Positions 25,601-35,254 of a stretch of 62,000 nt of DNA are shown here, piece by piece. Under the pieces are notes generated by a model. The model saw only the letters and a program-made list of their open reading frames with translations, was not told the origin of the DNA and did no database searches. A program made the position numbers and the translations under genes. The stretch's first letter is position 1, and each line of letters opens with the position of its first letter. The DNA lies in NCBI GenBank assembly GCA_009746045.1, contig RPFO01000102.1, positions 628,322-690,321 on the forward strand. Reading direction: 5' to 3'. Origin of the DNA: Mesostigma viride (taxonomy: Eukaryota > Streptophyta > Mesostigmatophyceae > Mesostigmatales > Mesostigmataceae).

Positions 25601-28600
25601 GCATGCATGCATGGACAGGGTACAGTTAGGGCTAGAAATTAGGGGTAAAAGTAGGGGTAAATTTAGATGCCAGTACGCTAGGGCAGGTTAGCAATAGCTG
25701 CATACGCTGACAAGGTAAATAGGGTGGAAGCATCGTCAAGGTAAATAGACGCACCCAAAATAGAGTAGGCAAAGACCGGCGTGGGCGCGATAATGGGTGC
25801 GAGTGCCCGCAAGGAAGGAAGGAAGGAAGGAAGGAAGGAAGGAAGGAAGGAAGGAAGGAAGGAAGGAAGGAAGGAAGGAAGGAAGGAAGGAAGGAAGGAA
25901 GGAAGGAAGGAAGGAAGGAAGGAAGGAAGGAAGGAAGGAAGGAAGGAAGGAAGGAAGGAAGGAAGGAAGGAAGGAAGGAAGGAAGGAAGGAAGGAAGGAA
26001 GGAAGGAAGGAAGGAAGGAAGGAAGGAAGGAAGGAAGGAAGGAAGGAAGGAAGGAAGGAAGGAAGGAAGGAAGGAAGGAAGGAAGGAAGGAAGGGAAGGA
26101 AGGAAGGAAGGAAGGAAGGAAGGAAGGAAGGAAGGAAGGAAGGAAGGAAGGAAGGAAGGAAGGAAGGAAGGAAGGAAGGAAGGAAGGAAGGAAGGAAGGA
26201 AGGAAGGAAGGAAGGAAGGAAGGAAGGAAGGAAGGAAGGAAGGAAGGAAGGAAGGAAGGAAGGAAGGAAGGAAGGAAGGAAGGAAGGAAGGAAGGAAGGA
26301 AGGAAGGAAGGAAGGAAGGAAGGAAGGAAGGAAGGAAGGAAGGAAGGAAGGAAGGAAGGAAGGAAGGAAGGAAGGAAGGAAGGAAGGAAGGAAGGAAGGA
26401 AGGAAGGAAGGAAGGAAGGAAGGAAGGAAGGAAGGAAGGAAGGAAGGAAGGAAGGAAGGAAGGAAGGAAGGAAGGAAGGAAGGAAGGAAGTAGGTAGGTA
26501 GGAAGGTAGGTAGGTAGGTAGGTAGGTAGGTAGGTAGGTAGGTAGGTAGGTAGGTAGGTAGGTAGGTAGGTAGGTAGGTAGGTAGGTAGGTAGGTAGGTA
26601 GGTAGGTAGGTAGGTAGGTAGGTAGGTAGGTAGGTAGGTAGGTAGGTAGGTAGGTAGGTAGGTAGGTAGGTAGGTAGGTAGGTAGGTAGGTAGGTAGGTA
26701 GGTAGGTAGGTAGGTAGGGAGCGAGAGAGGTAGGTAGGTAGGTAGGTAGGTAGGTAGGTAGGTAGGTAGGTAGGTAGGTAGGTAGGTAGGTAGGTAGGTA
26801 GGTAGGTAGGTAGGTAGGTAGGTAGGTAGGTAGGTAGGTAGGTAGGTAGGTAGGTAGGTAGGTAGGTAGGTAGGTAGGTAGGTAGGTAGGTAGGTAGGTA
26901 GGTAGGTAGGTAGGGGGGTAGGTAGGTAGGTAGGGGGTAGGTCGGTAGGTAGGTAGGTAGGTAGGTAGGTAGGTAGGTAGGTAGGTAGGTAGGTAGGTAG
27001 GTAGGTAGGTAGGTAGGTAGGTAGGTAGGTAGGTAGGTAGGTAGGTAGGTAGGTAGGTAGGTAGGTAGGTAGGTAGGTAGGTAGGTAGGTAGGTAGGTAG
27101 GTAGGTAGGTAGGTAGGTAGGTAGGTAGGTAGGTAGGTAGGTAGGTAGGTAGGTAGGTAGGTAGGTAGGTAGGTAGGTAGGTAGGTAGGTAGGTAGGTAG
27201 GTAGATAGGTAGGTAGGTAGGTAGGTAGGTAGGTAGGTAGGAATGAATGAATGAATGCATCAATGAATGAATGAATGAATGAATGAATGAATGAATGAAT
27301 GAATGAATGAATGAATGAATGAATGAATGAATGAATGAATGAATGAATGAATGAATGAATGCATCAATGAATCAATGAATGAATGAATGCATCAATGAAT
27401 GAATGAATGAATGAATGAATGAATGAATGAATGAATGAATGAATGAATGAATGAATGAATGAATGAATGAATGAATGAATGAATGAATGAATGAATGAAT
27501 GAATGAATGAATGAATGAATGAATGAATGAATGAATGAATGAATGAATGAATGAGTGAATGAATGAATGAATGAATGAATGAATGAATGAATGAATGAAT
27601 GAATGAATGAATGAATGAATGAATGAATGAATCAATGAATGAGTGAATGAAGGCATGAGTGAATGAGTGAACGAACGAACGACTGACTGACTGACTGACT
27701 GACTGACTGACTGACTGACTGACTGACTGACTGACTGACTGACTGACTGACTGACTGACTGACTGACTGACTGACTGACTGACTGACTGACTGACTGACT
27801 GACTGACTGACTGACTGACTGACTGACTGACTGACTGACTGACTGACTGACTGACTGACTGAATAAATGAATGAATGCATGAGTGAATGAGTGAGTGAAT
27901 GAATGAATGAATGAATGAATGAATGAATGAATGAATGAATGAATGAATGAATGAATGAATGAATGAATGAATGAATGAATGAATGAATGAATGAGCGAAT
28001 GAATGAATGAGTGAAGGCATTGAATGAATGAATGAATGAAGGAATGAATGAAGGAAGGAATGAGTGAGCGAACGAACGAATGAACGAATGAATGAACGAA
28101 CGAACGAACGAACGAACGAACGAACGAACGAACGAACGAACGAACGAACGAACGAACGAACGAACGAACGAACGAACGAACGAACGAACGAACGAACGAA
28201 CGAACGAACGAACGAACGAACGAACGAACGAACGAACGAACGAACGAACGAACGAACGAACGAACGAACGAACGAACGAACGAACGAACGAACGAACGAA
28301 CGAACGAACGAACGAACGAACGAACGAACGAACGAACGAACGAACGAACGAACGAACGAACGAACGAACGAACGAACGAACGAACGAACGAACGAACGAA
28401 CGAACGAACGAACGAACGAACGAACGAACGAACGAACGAACGAACGAACGAACGAACGAACGAACGAACGAACGGGCAGGGTTAAGATAGATGCATGTGT
28501 CGACAGGGTAAAAATGGACGCGATTGCGGGTGTGGACGCCATCATGGGTGCGAATCAATCGACCTACCTGCAGTTGGCCTGATCGGATTTGTTGATCAAT

Positions 28601-29415
28601 CAAAGGGTGGGATGAAAATAGATGCGCCTGCGGGTGCGAGAGTCATGCTGTCTGTAGCTGACGCGTGTCTCTGGTCAATACTCTGGTACGGTACGACAAG
28701 AGTTAGGTACCGCACGTGTGTCCAGGTTGGCGAGCAAGCATGACGCCATAATGGTAACCACCCTCTTATTATACTACTAGTAGATAATCATAGACTTCTC
28801 GCCAACCTTCCACATAGTGCACCTAGACATTTGGGACGCCACAGAATAGGTAGGTGCTTTGAGAACATTCCAGGCAGAGCGCGCCATAATTAGCAGCACT
28901 CTCGGGAGTGTCTGACAATGCCGATATGCAGATTACAGTTACAAATAACACGCACAGGCTCTGAAACATGCTGGCACCGTAATGGCCTAGCTGTCAGGTA
29001 TCGCGCAGGGTTACACACCTGCGGGGCATCCGCCAGAGGAAAGCGCGAAGATCGTTTGGGACGACGCTTCGTGCTCTCTGGCGCGACCGCCGAACGCGGG
29101 ACGTACGGTGGCCGAGCTATTAGATGTATCGTGGGCAGATGTGTGCAGATGACGAGATGGTCGGTAATGCCTTACAAACCGCGCGGTGAGCGAGCGAGCT
29201 GTACGAGCGCTGGTGGCAGATGCGTGCAGCGGACGATACGGTGGGTCGATGATCTTGTTGGCATGAAAGTGCAGGCGCGCCCAACCTCGCGGTGCCTCAG
29301 GCTGGAAGCGAGTATCCCTTCCCAGACGGGGGATGGCAGTTGCGAGGGACGAGGCTATCTCCAGTGTTCTAACCGCCAAAGCTGCGGTGACGGCTCTCAT
29401 GGATCGGCGACCCAT
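10514..29415 (-). CDS. tRNA uridine-34 modification GTPase, MnmE/TrmE (GTPBP3/MSS1) family, ten exons
   Basis: Joined exons give 1152 residues, against about 450 for bacterial MnmE. In the established pathway MnmE works with MnmG/MTO1 to add a methylene-linked group at C5 of wobble U34 of organellar tRNAs. Order: Arg/Ser/Ala-rich presequence (1-120), probably an organelle transit peptide; TrmE N-domain ([31 protein letters not shown]); helical domain ([23 protein letters not shown]); G domain with P-loop GRPNAGKSSL (381-390), G2 GTTRDT (407-412), G3 DCAGL (428-432, usually DTAGL) and G4 SKAD (839-842, usually NKxD); C-terminus ending FCVGK, with the family's conserved Cys. About 365 low-complexity residues lie between G3 and G4, and a second insert precedes the G5-like VSGTTTHG. 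It is transcribed divergently from Argonaute. All junction phases agree and no family block is missing. Confidence 0.9.
10860..11095. repeat. Minisatellite, unit about 93 bp, in MnmE intron 9
   Basis: About two and a half units containing GGTATAGACAAGAAG, GGAAGTAGGCACATTAAATA and GCAGAGGGAGGTCAACC. The rest of the intron, 11100-11740, shows no structure. Confidence 0.6.
11760..13741 (-). CDS. MnmE exon 9 (rest of G domain with large low-complexity inserts)
   Basis: Acceptor CCCTGCAG; opens [20 protein letters not shown], the family's EGIRRA block, and stays open for 1982 bp to ALQ plus two bases before donor GTATGG. Residues about 467-834 are low complexity, including an (ATTN)n run at 13280-13370 made of a 12-bp repeat. 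[10 protein letters not shown] is the G4 strand. A Gly/Ser/Arg-rich second insert precedes [19 protein letters not shown]. Part of the inserts could be an unspliced intron in frame; the sequence alone cannot exclude it. Confidence 0.8.
14101..14160 (-). repeat. Short CACGTG-type element, copy 2
   Basis: Minus strand reads GGGGTTGAAGGTTCCTTCAT, then CCCATGTGATCCAGTCTACA and an AATTATTAA end. Same family as 16781-16840 and 44251-44307. Confidence 0.5.
14539..14592 (-). repeat. Decayed copies of the MnmE exon 8 donor edge
   Basis: CTACCTCTGCCATCCGTGTC at 14570 copies the plus-strand sequence around the true donor, TTACCTCTGCC and CATCCGTGTCGTG, minus an internal 10 bp. CATCGATACCTCT at 14542 is a shorter second copy. 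Confidence 0.6.
14604..14687 (-). CDS. MnmE exon 8 (G3)
   Basis: Acceptor AGCACAG; 28 codons from [20 protein letters not shown] to DIIEAE; donor GTAACG in phase 0. Cys replaces the usual Thr of DTAGL. Confidence 0.9.
15619..15664 (+). repeat. Short CACGTG-type element, copy 3
   Basis: GGACTTATGCTCACGTGACG then CAGTCTAAGTGTAAATTAAT, starting some 24-70 bp from the MnmE exon 7 donor. Tail is TTCATTAATTAA. Confidence 0.5.
15688..15773 (-). CDS. MnmE exon 7 (P-loop and G2)
   Basis: Acceptor CACATGCAG; encodes [19 protein letters not shown] and [10 protein letters not shown]; donor GTGAGT in phase 0. GTTRDT is the potassium-sensing switch I motif of MnmE. Confidence 0.9.
15830..15945. repeat. 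Tandem duplication of about 63 bp in MnmE intron 6
   Basis: AATCAAGCAATCACTATC and GATAGAGGCCTGCGAGCAGA occur twice about 63 bp apart. At 15970-15998 AGGCTGCTCATGCCTGCATG copies the exon 7 acceptor edge at 15761-15785. Confidence 0.6.
16781..16840 (+). repeat. Short CACGTG-type element, copy 4
   Basis: GGGGTTGAAGGCTCCTTTG, then CCCACGTGATGCAGTCTACG and TGCTTTTCATTAG. It sits about 70 bp beyond the MnmE exon 6 donor, inside intron 6. Confidence 0.55.
16908..17040 (-). CDS. MnmE exon 6 (ends inside the P-loop)
   Basis: Acceptor GTGTAG; 44 codons from [12 protein letters not shown] to [13 protein letters not shown]; donor GTGGGT splits the P-loop glycine codon in phase 1. Confidence 0.9.
17107..17646. 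repeat. (GGGAT)n satellite in MnmE intron 5
   Basis: About 90 units of GGGAT with rare GGGGT variants, framed by GGAAAGGATA repeats. On the gene's sense strand it is (ATCCC)n, a pyrimidine-rich tract ending about 70 bp before the exon 6 acceptor. Open frames in all registers here are artefacts. Confidence 0.95.
17740..18445. repeat. Minisatellite (unit about 88 bp) between decayed exon 6 acceptor copies
   Basis: 17925-18300 repeats a unit with TGCTGTTGATCAA, CTAGCTGCTACTACTATTTG and GTGCTGCTGAACAAGCTA about four times. Flanking it, CACTGCCACCTGGACGCACG at 17828 and CACTGCCACCTGGATGCATG at 18413 resemble the true exon 6 acceptor region GTTGCCACCTACACGCACGG at 17033. Shorter copies lie at 17744 and 18336. 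Confidence 0.6.
19595..21358. mobile_element. Non-autonomous TIR element in MnmE intron 5, possibly hAT-like
   Basis: Left end CCAGTGTTCCTAGTAAGGGG and right end, read inward, CCAGTGTCTCTAGTAACGGG. Both continue into arrays of the palindrome GCGTCAGNCGNCTGACGCG (19620-19765 and 21190-21335). A start CAGTGTT is usual for hAT elements, but I find no clean 8-bp target duplication. The interior has a weak 82-codon frame (20514-20266, minus) and no recognisable transposase. Confidence 0.45.
19620..19765. repeat. Palindromic 42-bp tandem repeat (CGTCAG)
   Basis: Four units of about 42 bp built around GTTGGCGGCGCGTCGGACGG and CTGACACGCC. The CGTCAG/CTGACG words make nested hairpins and recur at 21190-21335, marking the two ends of the element above. 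Confidence 0.65.
21430..21700. repeat. Tandem repeat, unit about 75 bp, in MnmE intron 5
   Basis: Three units containing GGGAAGAAGGCTTGACCATG, CATGGTCCCA and AATCGCGAACGCTAATTGAA. Two are almost identical, the outer ones diverged. Confidence 0.7.
21702..22050 (-). repeat. Five decayed copies of the MnmE exon 5 donor edge
   Basis: The true edge at 22104-22132 reads CATCCTCACCTCATCCGCGA on the plus strand. Copies lie at 21702-21729, 21813-21840, 21852-21879, 21895-21919 and 22024-22050 (for example GTCCTCGCCTCGTCCGCGAT). Each covers the last 10-15 exon bases, the donor and some intron. Confidence 0.7.
22114..22207 (-). CDS. MnmE exon 5
   Basis: Acceptor CTTGCCAG; encodes [20 protein letters not shown] and [12 protein letters not shown]; donor GTGAGG in phase 0. 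This is the conserved E-x-x-IDF-x-E-E block of the helical domain. Confidence 0.9.
22869..22900 (-). repeat. Copy of the MnmE exon 4 donor edge
   Basis: CCCGCCCTGTTGGTGGGACA repeats the end of exon 4 at 22958-22978 (CGCCGCCCTGTTGGTGGGAT). It lies about 80 bp farther into the intron. Confidence 0.6.
22952..23037 (-). CDS. MnmE exon 4
   Basis: Acceptor ATCCGCAG; encodes [20 protein letters not shown] and then SHQQGGAG; donor GTGCGT in phase 2. Two decayed copies of its acceptor half lie upstream at 23105-23145 and 23208-23250. Confidence 0.85.
23105..23250 (-). repeat. Two decayed copies of the MnmE exon 4 acceptor edge
   Basis: GCCAGCAGGTCAGCCAGGCC at 23105 and CCCACAGGTCAGCCAGGCCC at 23213 copy GCCAGCAGGTCTGCCAGGCC of the true exon. 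Translated they still read GLADLLAS and GLADLWAS against GLADLLAA, then lose the frame. Confidence 0.7.
23574..23787 (-). repeat. Two decayed copies of the MnmE exon 3 donor edge
   Basis: TACCTGCGTGATGCCAGCTC at 23726 and TACCTGCGCGATGCCCAGCT at 23570 match TACCTGCGTGATGTCCAGCT of the true edge at 24137. Homology extends about 60 bp to the GCCCGC block that encodes AGEF. Confidence 0.7.
23820..24115. repeat. Minisatellite, unit about 49 bp, in MnmE intron 3
   Basis: Six units of ATAAATAAACACCACATATA then CTAGTACTGGCACTACTATA and TAGTAAA. AT-rich and highly uniform. Confidence 0.85.
24140..24299 (-). CDS. MnmE exon 3
   Basis: Acceptor GGTGCCAG completes a serine codon, giving [19 protein letters not shown] and ending [17 protein letters not shown] in phase 0; donor GTAGCT. 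The region binds the formyl-THF-type cofactor in bacterial MnmE. Confidence 0.9.
24360..24660. repeat. 17-bp tandem repeat in MnmE intron 2
   Basis: About 14 units of CACACAAGGGCAGAGCC or CACACAAGGGCAGATCC in irregular order. It is preceded at 24365-24400 by AACCGGTGAAGCTGGCACCC, a copy of the exon 3 acceptor edge at 24290-24309. Confidence 0.8.
24690..24960. repeat. Tandem repeat, unit about 36 bp, in MnmE intron 2
   Basis: CCTTTGAATCCTAGTGGTAC and CCTTGAACCCTACTAGTA alternate about seven times. Confidence 0.8.
25313..25598 (-). CDS. MnmE exon 2
   Basis: Acceptor GCATGCAG, phase 1 entry, encodes [20 protein letters not shown] and on to LLWFPGPN; donor GTGGGT. A Ser/Gly/Gln-rich loop interrupts the N-domain between ALVRPS and [12 protein letters not shown]. 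Confidence 0.9.
25809..28474. repeat. Composite tetranucleotide satellite in MnmE intron 1
   Basis: Six adjoining pure arrays: GGAA (25809-26490), GGTA (26491-27240), GAAT (27241-27665), GACT (27680-27861), GAAT (27862-28060) and GAAC (28080-28473). Most neighbouring motifs differ by one base and interruptions are rare. All of it lies in the first intron of the MnmE gene. The many long frames here (repeats of [20 protein letters not shown]) are artefacts. Confidence 0.95.
28475..29018. other. 5' part of MnmE intron 1
   Basis: Non-repetitive intron sequence between the exon 1 donor and the satellite. No further feature seen. Confidence 0.5.
29019..29415 (-). CDS. MnmE exon 1 (presequence and start of N-domain)
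   Basis: Begins at the ATG at 29415 and ends [12 protein letters not shown] plus one base, followed by donor GTGTGT. The first 120 residues are Arg/Ser/Ala/His-rich with few acids, as in mitochondrial or plastid presequences. Only one other Met is close (residue 6), so the first ATG is the natural start. Confidence 0.85.
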
Positions 29416-30456
29416 TCTGCATCATAGCGAAGTCGGTTCTGGTTCTTATTATATTATCATCCTTTGCTTATCCAGGCAATTTCTCTAGTTGGAAAGGAAC
29501 AGCAGCGACGTAGCCCGACAGTCATGCTACAATTAGTCAGAAAGAGCACTAACTGAGGCATAAGGGAAGAACCGTAAAAGCGCTGAAATCGAAAGGTGCA
29601 GTGCAGTACTAGTACGCAGACTTCAGAGCTGGTGTCATCCCATTACCAGCGTCATCCCATAAAAAAAACTACCTGCACGTGAATGAAATCAACGCTATTG
29701 CCTCGAACATGGCAAAATGCGGATAGTTTAGCCATTAAAAGCCATGGCGTCGGAACTTTATTGAAACGTGGAATCAGTGCCGGTGTTTCTGAGCTGGACA
29801 CCACCTACTGGCTAGAAAACACCCACGTTGTGATGACTAGTGAGCACGTGAGCAAATAAATTGTTGTCACTGCAGGACCGGAGTGAAATTCGACCGTCTG
29901 CCTCGTGATGCACGATCCAATAATGTTACTGTATCACGAGGACCACACTCACCACAGTGACCACTGACCAGGATCATAACATACCAGGATTCGAGCTGCT
30001 CCGGAGTACGGAGTCTCTATCTAGACTGGTCTAGAGTTCACTTAACCTTGTACTCTAGAGGTGGGATCTCGATTATCGAGCTGTTATCGAGCGCGAGAGC
30101 GCGACCTGAGCGCGACACTATTATTTATACAGTGACCTTGACACATTGAGAGTTTGAGACCCATAGAGAATGCTCATCTCTCCCGATCGATTACTCTCCC
30201 ACCGATTTACGACCGTCAGATGTGTGAATCCAACGGACCGACGGACAGGTCCCAGTCCTGGCCCTCGGCCGTTTCCAAATCTCTGCTGCCCATGTGAGCC
30301 CATGACAGTGCGGCGTGGGCAACAACAACAACAACAACTACCTATTATTTTCCGGTTTTCACAGGGTTTTCACCTGGTTTTCCTTGTGGTTTTCAATGGA
30401 GTATCGACGACGCATCGACCGACCAGCTGGTTAGTGGTTACCCAATGTGCGTAATC
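29416..30456. promoter_or_regulatory. MnmE upstream region
   Basis: Shared divergent intergenic region, MnmE side. No TATA box, CpG motif or other element is convincing. 29990-30110 has several short palindromes (CTAGAGGTGGGATCTCGATTATCGAG and neighbours in shorter pieces). Confidence 0.25.
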
Positions 30457-31248
30457 CGGCGGAGCCCATTTTCGGAAGAACCAAAGGTTCGAAGAAAGGG
30501 CGAAGCCAATTTAGTTGGAGAGGTGCGTGAGAAGGGGGATGCACGATTAGCGTTACCATTGGACGAAACTCAGCCGACGGTGGATCTTTGTTTAAAGTTT
30601 TTGCATCTGCGGCTGTAGTGGTACGGTCAGTTGAGAAGGGTCCAGTTTTTTGGGAAACCTCAACCTGCGAGTAGACCATCAACCGAATTTCGGCCAAACG
30701 GCTAGTTGTATTTTCTGCAAACGGCTAGTTGTATTTGTTTGGCGTGGCGCGGCGCGGCGGGGTGGGTGGGGTGGTCATTTGCCGAATACTAGTAGACTAG
30801 TAGACCCCTTCTGAGAACACCGACTCCGACTTAACCAACTCCGACTAATTCGGACCAATAGTCGGACTTGAGCCGAAAAACGGGCACGGATTCCCCCTTC
30901 TGAGAACACCGACTCGGGACGGACAGCAGCAGCGCCGCGCCGCACGCTCAGGCCGCGTGAAGTGGCCTCTAACGCCGGTGGCCCGCCCCACTTCCAAGCC
31001 GGTACGGATGCCAGCATGGCCAGGGCACACCCCGACTAAGCTAGTCGGACACCGACTAATAACCTACCCCGACTATTTTCCGCTTTTCGCGAAAATAGCG
31101 GGGTAGATTACTAGGTAGATAGAGATTAGTCGGAGTCCGACTAATTTCCCCAAAACGCGCCGCGCCAGCAATTTAGTCGGTGTTTGTAGTCGGAGTCGGT
31201 GTTCTCGGAAGGGGTCTAGTAGATGTCTTCCGAAAATGGGCTCCGCCG
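30457..31248. mobile_element. TIR element, about 790 bp, same family as 6118-6327
   Basis: Ends CGGCGGAGCCCATTTTCGGA at 30457 and its exact reverse complement ending at 31248, a 22-23 bp perfect TIR. No transposase is encoded. It lies between the MnmE and Argonaute genes and contains a second inverted-repeat unit at 30797-31221. Confidence 0.7.
30797..31221. mobile_element. Nested inverted-repeat element
   Basis: CTAGTAGACCCCTTCTGAGA and ACACCGACTCCGACT at the left recur inverted at the right, ending TCGGAAGGGGTCTAGTAG. Shorter TAGTCGG repeats fill the flanks. It is inserted in, or is the inner part of, the 790-bp element. Confidence 0.6.
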
Positions 31249-31254
31249 ACGAAA

Positions 31255-32005
31255 GTTTTAACGTGAAAGTTTTACAACGCACGTTACTTGATTATGTGGT
31301 AGGTGATATGTTTAGAAGGGATTAACTAGGTATTAACTACTGGCTATATTTGGAATAAACGTACACCTATTTACCTGGAAGGGAGCAGTATGTGACCAGG
31401 GGAAGCAAGGTGACACGCGTCAGGTCAACAACAACTATTATTGATTGGATCTCTGCTGCCTATGTGCGGCGTGGCCGCGCAACAACAACAACAACAAATA
31501 CCACCAATAATACTACTGATACTAAAACGACTATTTTATATTTGATGTTTCTGGGCCGTGGATACTGTATGAACTGCCAAGGGATGCCACGTGCTGATCC
31601 TTGAGTGGCAACCTTCGTGAAGGAAAAACGAAGAGCGTTGTCTCTTGTGTTGGGCCCACACTACGCAGGTTTTTTTGGTTGGTTGCATTTGGACTGCGTT
31701 ATCACACGAGGTAATTGTTAGGAGAGAGACGCGAGGTGAATTGGTAGTGCAGTTCATGAGCGAGGTGCCGGAGGCGTCAGTCATTCATCTGTCCAGCTGA
31801 ACGCGAGCCGTGTTTTACGTGAAACCAGTTGTCCGTATTCCCGTGCTTTGCATCTAGGCCTCGGTGCTTTCAATTACGAAAAAAGCGCATTTTCGCTAAC
31901 ATGTGACGTACAAGTGCTGTTTTCCTGTCCGATTTAGCCGAGACTGAGCATCCCGCGAGGAACTCCATGGCAGGGGATTTGGACTCTTGAGCATCTCTTC
32001 TGACC
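31255..32005. promoter_or_regulatory. Argonaute upstream region
   Basis: Contains an (AAC)n run near 31482 (another is at 30322, beyond the TIR element). No core promoter motif is certain. Transcription of the Argonaute gene should start within the last few hundred bases (inference). Confidence 0.3.
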
Positions 32006-32330
32006 ATGTCGAAAAGACCTTACGATCCCCCAGATCCTCCACGGGGAGGTGGCGATTATAGGTCATCGGAACCACCTGGAGGTTACGGAAGACAAGGTGG
32101 GGACCGTGGCGGAGACAGAGGATATGGCGGAGACAGAGGATATGGCGGAGATCGCCGGGATTCGGGAGGTGATAGAGGGGGCTATGGAGGCAGAGGAGGC
32201 TACGGGGACGGGGGAGGCTACGGTGGCCACGGTGGCCAACGGGCTCATGACCGGGAAGGGGGGTATGGACGAGGTCGTGGCCGTGGAGGGGGACCGCCAG
32301 GTGGAGGGGGACCGCGGGGACCAGGGCCCG
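32006..32330 (+). CDS. AGO exon 1 (RGG tail)
   Basis: ATG at 32006; ends GPGPG with donor GTAAGC in phase 1. Composed of GYGGDRG-type repeats. Confidence 0.9.
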
Positions 32331-35213
32331 GTAAGCCTTCACATTTTCCCTTGCATGCCCACTCTTTGCGGACCACGGTCACATTTTCTATTTACATAAT
32401 TTGCTGTTCTGTCAGTAGCTCTTCACTGCTTCCCAAGCATCGCGCACTCTGCCGACCACACTCGAAAACTTTCCGGCTCTGCTACCACCATTTTTAATTC
32501 GAGCATGTCGTGTTCACAATGCCTCTTGTGCGTTCTGATGTGCAGGCTACCCGGATGAACCTCCATTGACAATCCCGCCGTTTGAGCCGCCCGAAGACGA
32601 GAAACTGGCGGCTTTGGAAATACAGGCCAGAGTCCAGGTAAGGGTTTCATAGGAAAACTTTGCCAAATGATAAACCCACACTTTTTACATTTTTTCTGGA
32701 TGGTTGCCTAATTATGCTCTGGCCATGGTCAGGTATGGGCTGTTTTAAGAGCTTGCACTATCTGCAGATGAGAGAAAGGAGTCTGGGGCAGGAGTTTTGG
32801 CGCGGAAACGTTGGAATTAAGTGCTTTGGCTTGTTATAATGATATTTTGTGCGCTTGGATAGCTAGGCAAGGCATTCCTTGGTTGCATGCTACGCCAATC
32901 GCTAACTCATCCGCTTGAGTGTTCTGTAGCTGTCGTCTAGTTAGCCACTGGCAGTTGGCATTTCTAGTTAGTTTTCTGCTCGTATGCGATTTCTAGTTCT
33001 GCTTTCATGGATATTTAGACTTTTTGTTTTTGGTAGTACCTGTGTCGATGCTTCCATACGAGTCTCACGCTGCTCTCGTTAGATAAGCCTACATAACAAC
33101 ACATATATGCCTATCTATACTGACTCATATCTGCCTCGGTACGTCCATACCAGTCTCATACTGGTCTCATTGATGCTAGCATATGCTTTGGTATGTTGTG
33201 TTGCATTTCCCTTCCTTCTCGTTGCTTGTGATCCTCTCCCCATGTTTTACCGTGCTCCATCTGGTTTCGTCCCTCCCTCCTTCTCATAGTGTATTCAGTT
33301 ATTAATCTGGTCTCGTGCGCCTGTGTGGTCTCTGGGTTGGGATGATGGGTGCGATGATGGGTGGGTTGGGATGATGGGTGCGATAATGGGTGGGTTGGGA
33401 TGATGGGTGCGATGATGGGTGGGTTGGGATGATGGGTGCGATGGTGAGTGGGTTGGGATGCTTGGGGGGTTCAGGGGGTGATGAGTGGTGCCTCAACACC
33501 ATGACACATCAACGTGCCAAGGAAGCTGGTTCTGGATTTTTGAAATGATAACTGCGAAAAATGGCGTCTGGCACCGCATTGTCAGCATAATTTTGTCTCA
33601 AATTCTTTTCAACTCTTTTCAACCTTTAACCCCCCCCGGTATCAAATTCTGTATTTCGCATCTTGGCTTTTCTACCTTCCCTTGTCATTCTCTTCTCCTC
33701 CCTTGTCCCTCCCCCCTTTCCCCCCTTCTCTCCTTGCCCCCTTTTCCCCCTTTCCCCCCTTCTCCCCTCCCTCCTTGGCCCTGGCCAGCCAAGGCCCCGC
33801 GTTGAGTTGCCATCATCCGCGGAGGAGCTCGTGTGCGTGGTGCGGCCCGGGTTCGGCACCAAGGGGCGGCCCATCCGGGTCAAGGCCAACCACTTTGTGA
33901 TGCGGAAGATCCCCAGGGCCGACGTGTACCACTATGATGTACGTGGGGTGCCACAGTGGGTGGTGCTTGGGCTATGAGTGGAGGCAAGGGGTGGTGGTTG
34001 TGCCATGGCGGAGGCATGCGGTGGTGGTGTTGGCACGGGGAGAGGCGATGCGACGGTCAAGGACCGCTAAAGCAGGCTCCTTCCACGACGACACGAGTTG
34101 GGTCTAATGAGGAGTTTAATAAGCTTCTAATGTGTCTGTGATGCATGCACCAATAATAAGCTTCTAATGTGCACCACTAATAAGCTTCTAATGTGTTGGT
34201 GATGCATGCACCGAGCTTTCCTGTTGTACGCGTCGTGGAAGTGATTCCAAACCGAGCTAGGGCGCCGAAACGTTGGTTGTGAACTGATGTCAATTTGGTG
34301 TGAAGCGTTGCCATGGTGTGAACATGGGTTTCGCCATGGTGTCTACATGATTGTTTGAACCCCTGGCGCGTGCCCACAGGTCACTGCAACCCTTCGCACG
34401 GGCCCACTGTAGCCATTAGCACGGGCCGACAGGCCACGGTACCTTGCCAACTCACCTCTTTCGTTCTGTGGTAGCAACCCTGTAGCACATATGGTTTTCT
34501 TTTAGCCCCTCTCGAGCATTACAGAGCCCTTTTCTACGGTTTTATTTACCTTAATTTATGCTTCGATTATGACGGACATGTTCGAAACAAGGATGGTCGA
34601 TCGTTCATAAGTGGAGTTTAACAGACCCGGCTTCCTGCGGAAGGGCATCATGGACTGATGTGATTCTCCAGTGGTTTAGGGTCAAGATGATATCAGGGTA
34701 TCTGGTAACCTGACGATAATGTTGCTGACTAATATTGATTAACAGCTTGTCGTTGGTTTGATGTCAGGGGATCCGGTAACCCGACGATAATGTTGCAGAC
34801 TAATATTGATTAACAGCTTGTCGTTGGTTTGATATCAGGGTATCTGGTAACCTGACGCGAATGTTGCTAACTAATATTGATTAACAGCTTGTCGTTGGTT
34901 TGATATCAGGGTATCTGGTAACCCGACGAGAATTATTATCAGCACTACTTTGCGAACTATTATCAGCAGCTCATTGTTTGTTTGCTGAGAATGTTGCTAA
35001 CTAATAGTAACAACGTATTGTTTGTTTGACGAGAATGTTGCTAACTAATCGTAACAACTTATGGTTTGTTTGATGCGAATGTCGTTTAAAGGACTGGCAG
35101 AGCGGCACGTGTGCTTTTGTTTCCAGCTCGCCGACGACCCTTGGCATGTTCTAGAGGGTGCGGTCGACCCCACCCTCCCACCCTCCCACCCTCCCGCCCT
35201 CCCTCCCTCCCTG

Positions 35214-35254
<41 letters not shown>

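Noticed and set aside
25632-28603. Frames of 130-540 codons on both strands (repeats of [28 protein letters not shown])
   Set aside because: Pure products of tetranucleotide arrays within an intron; no real protein-coding signal.
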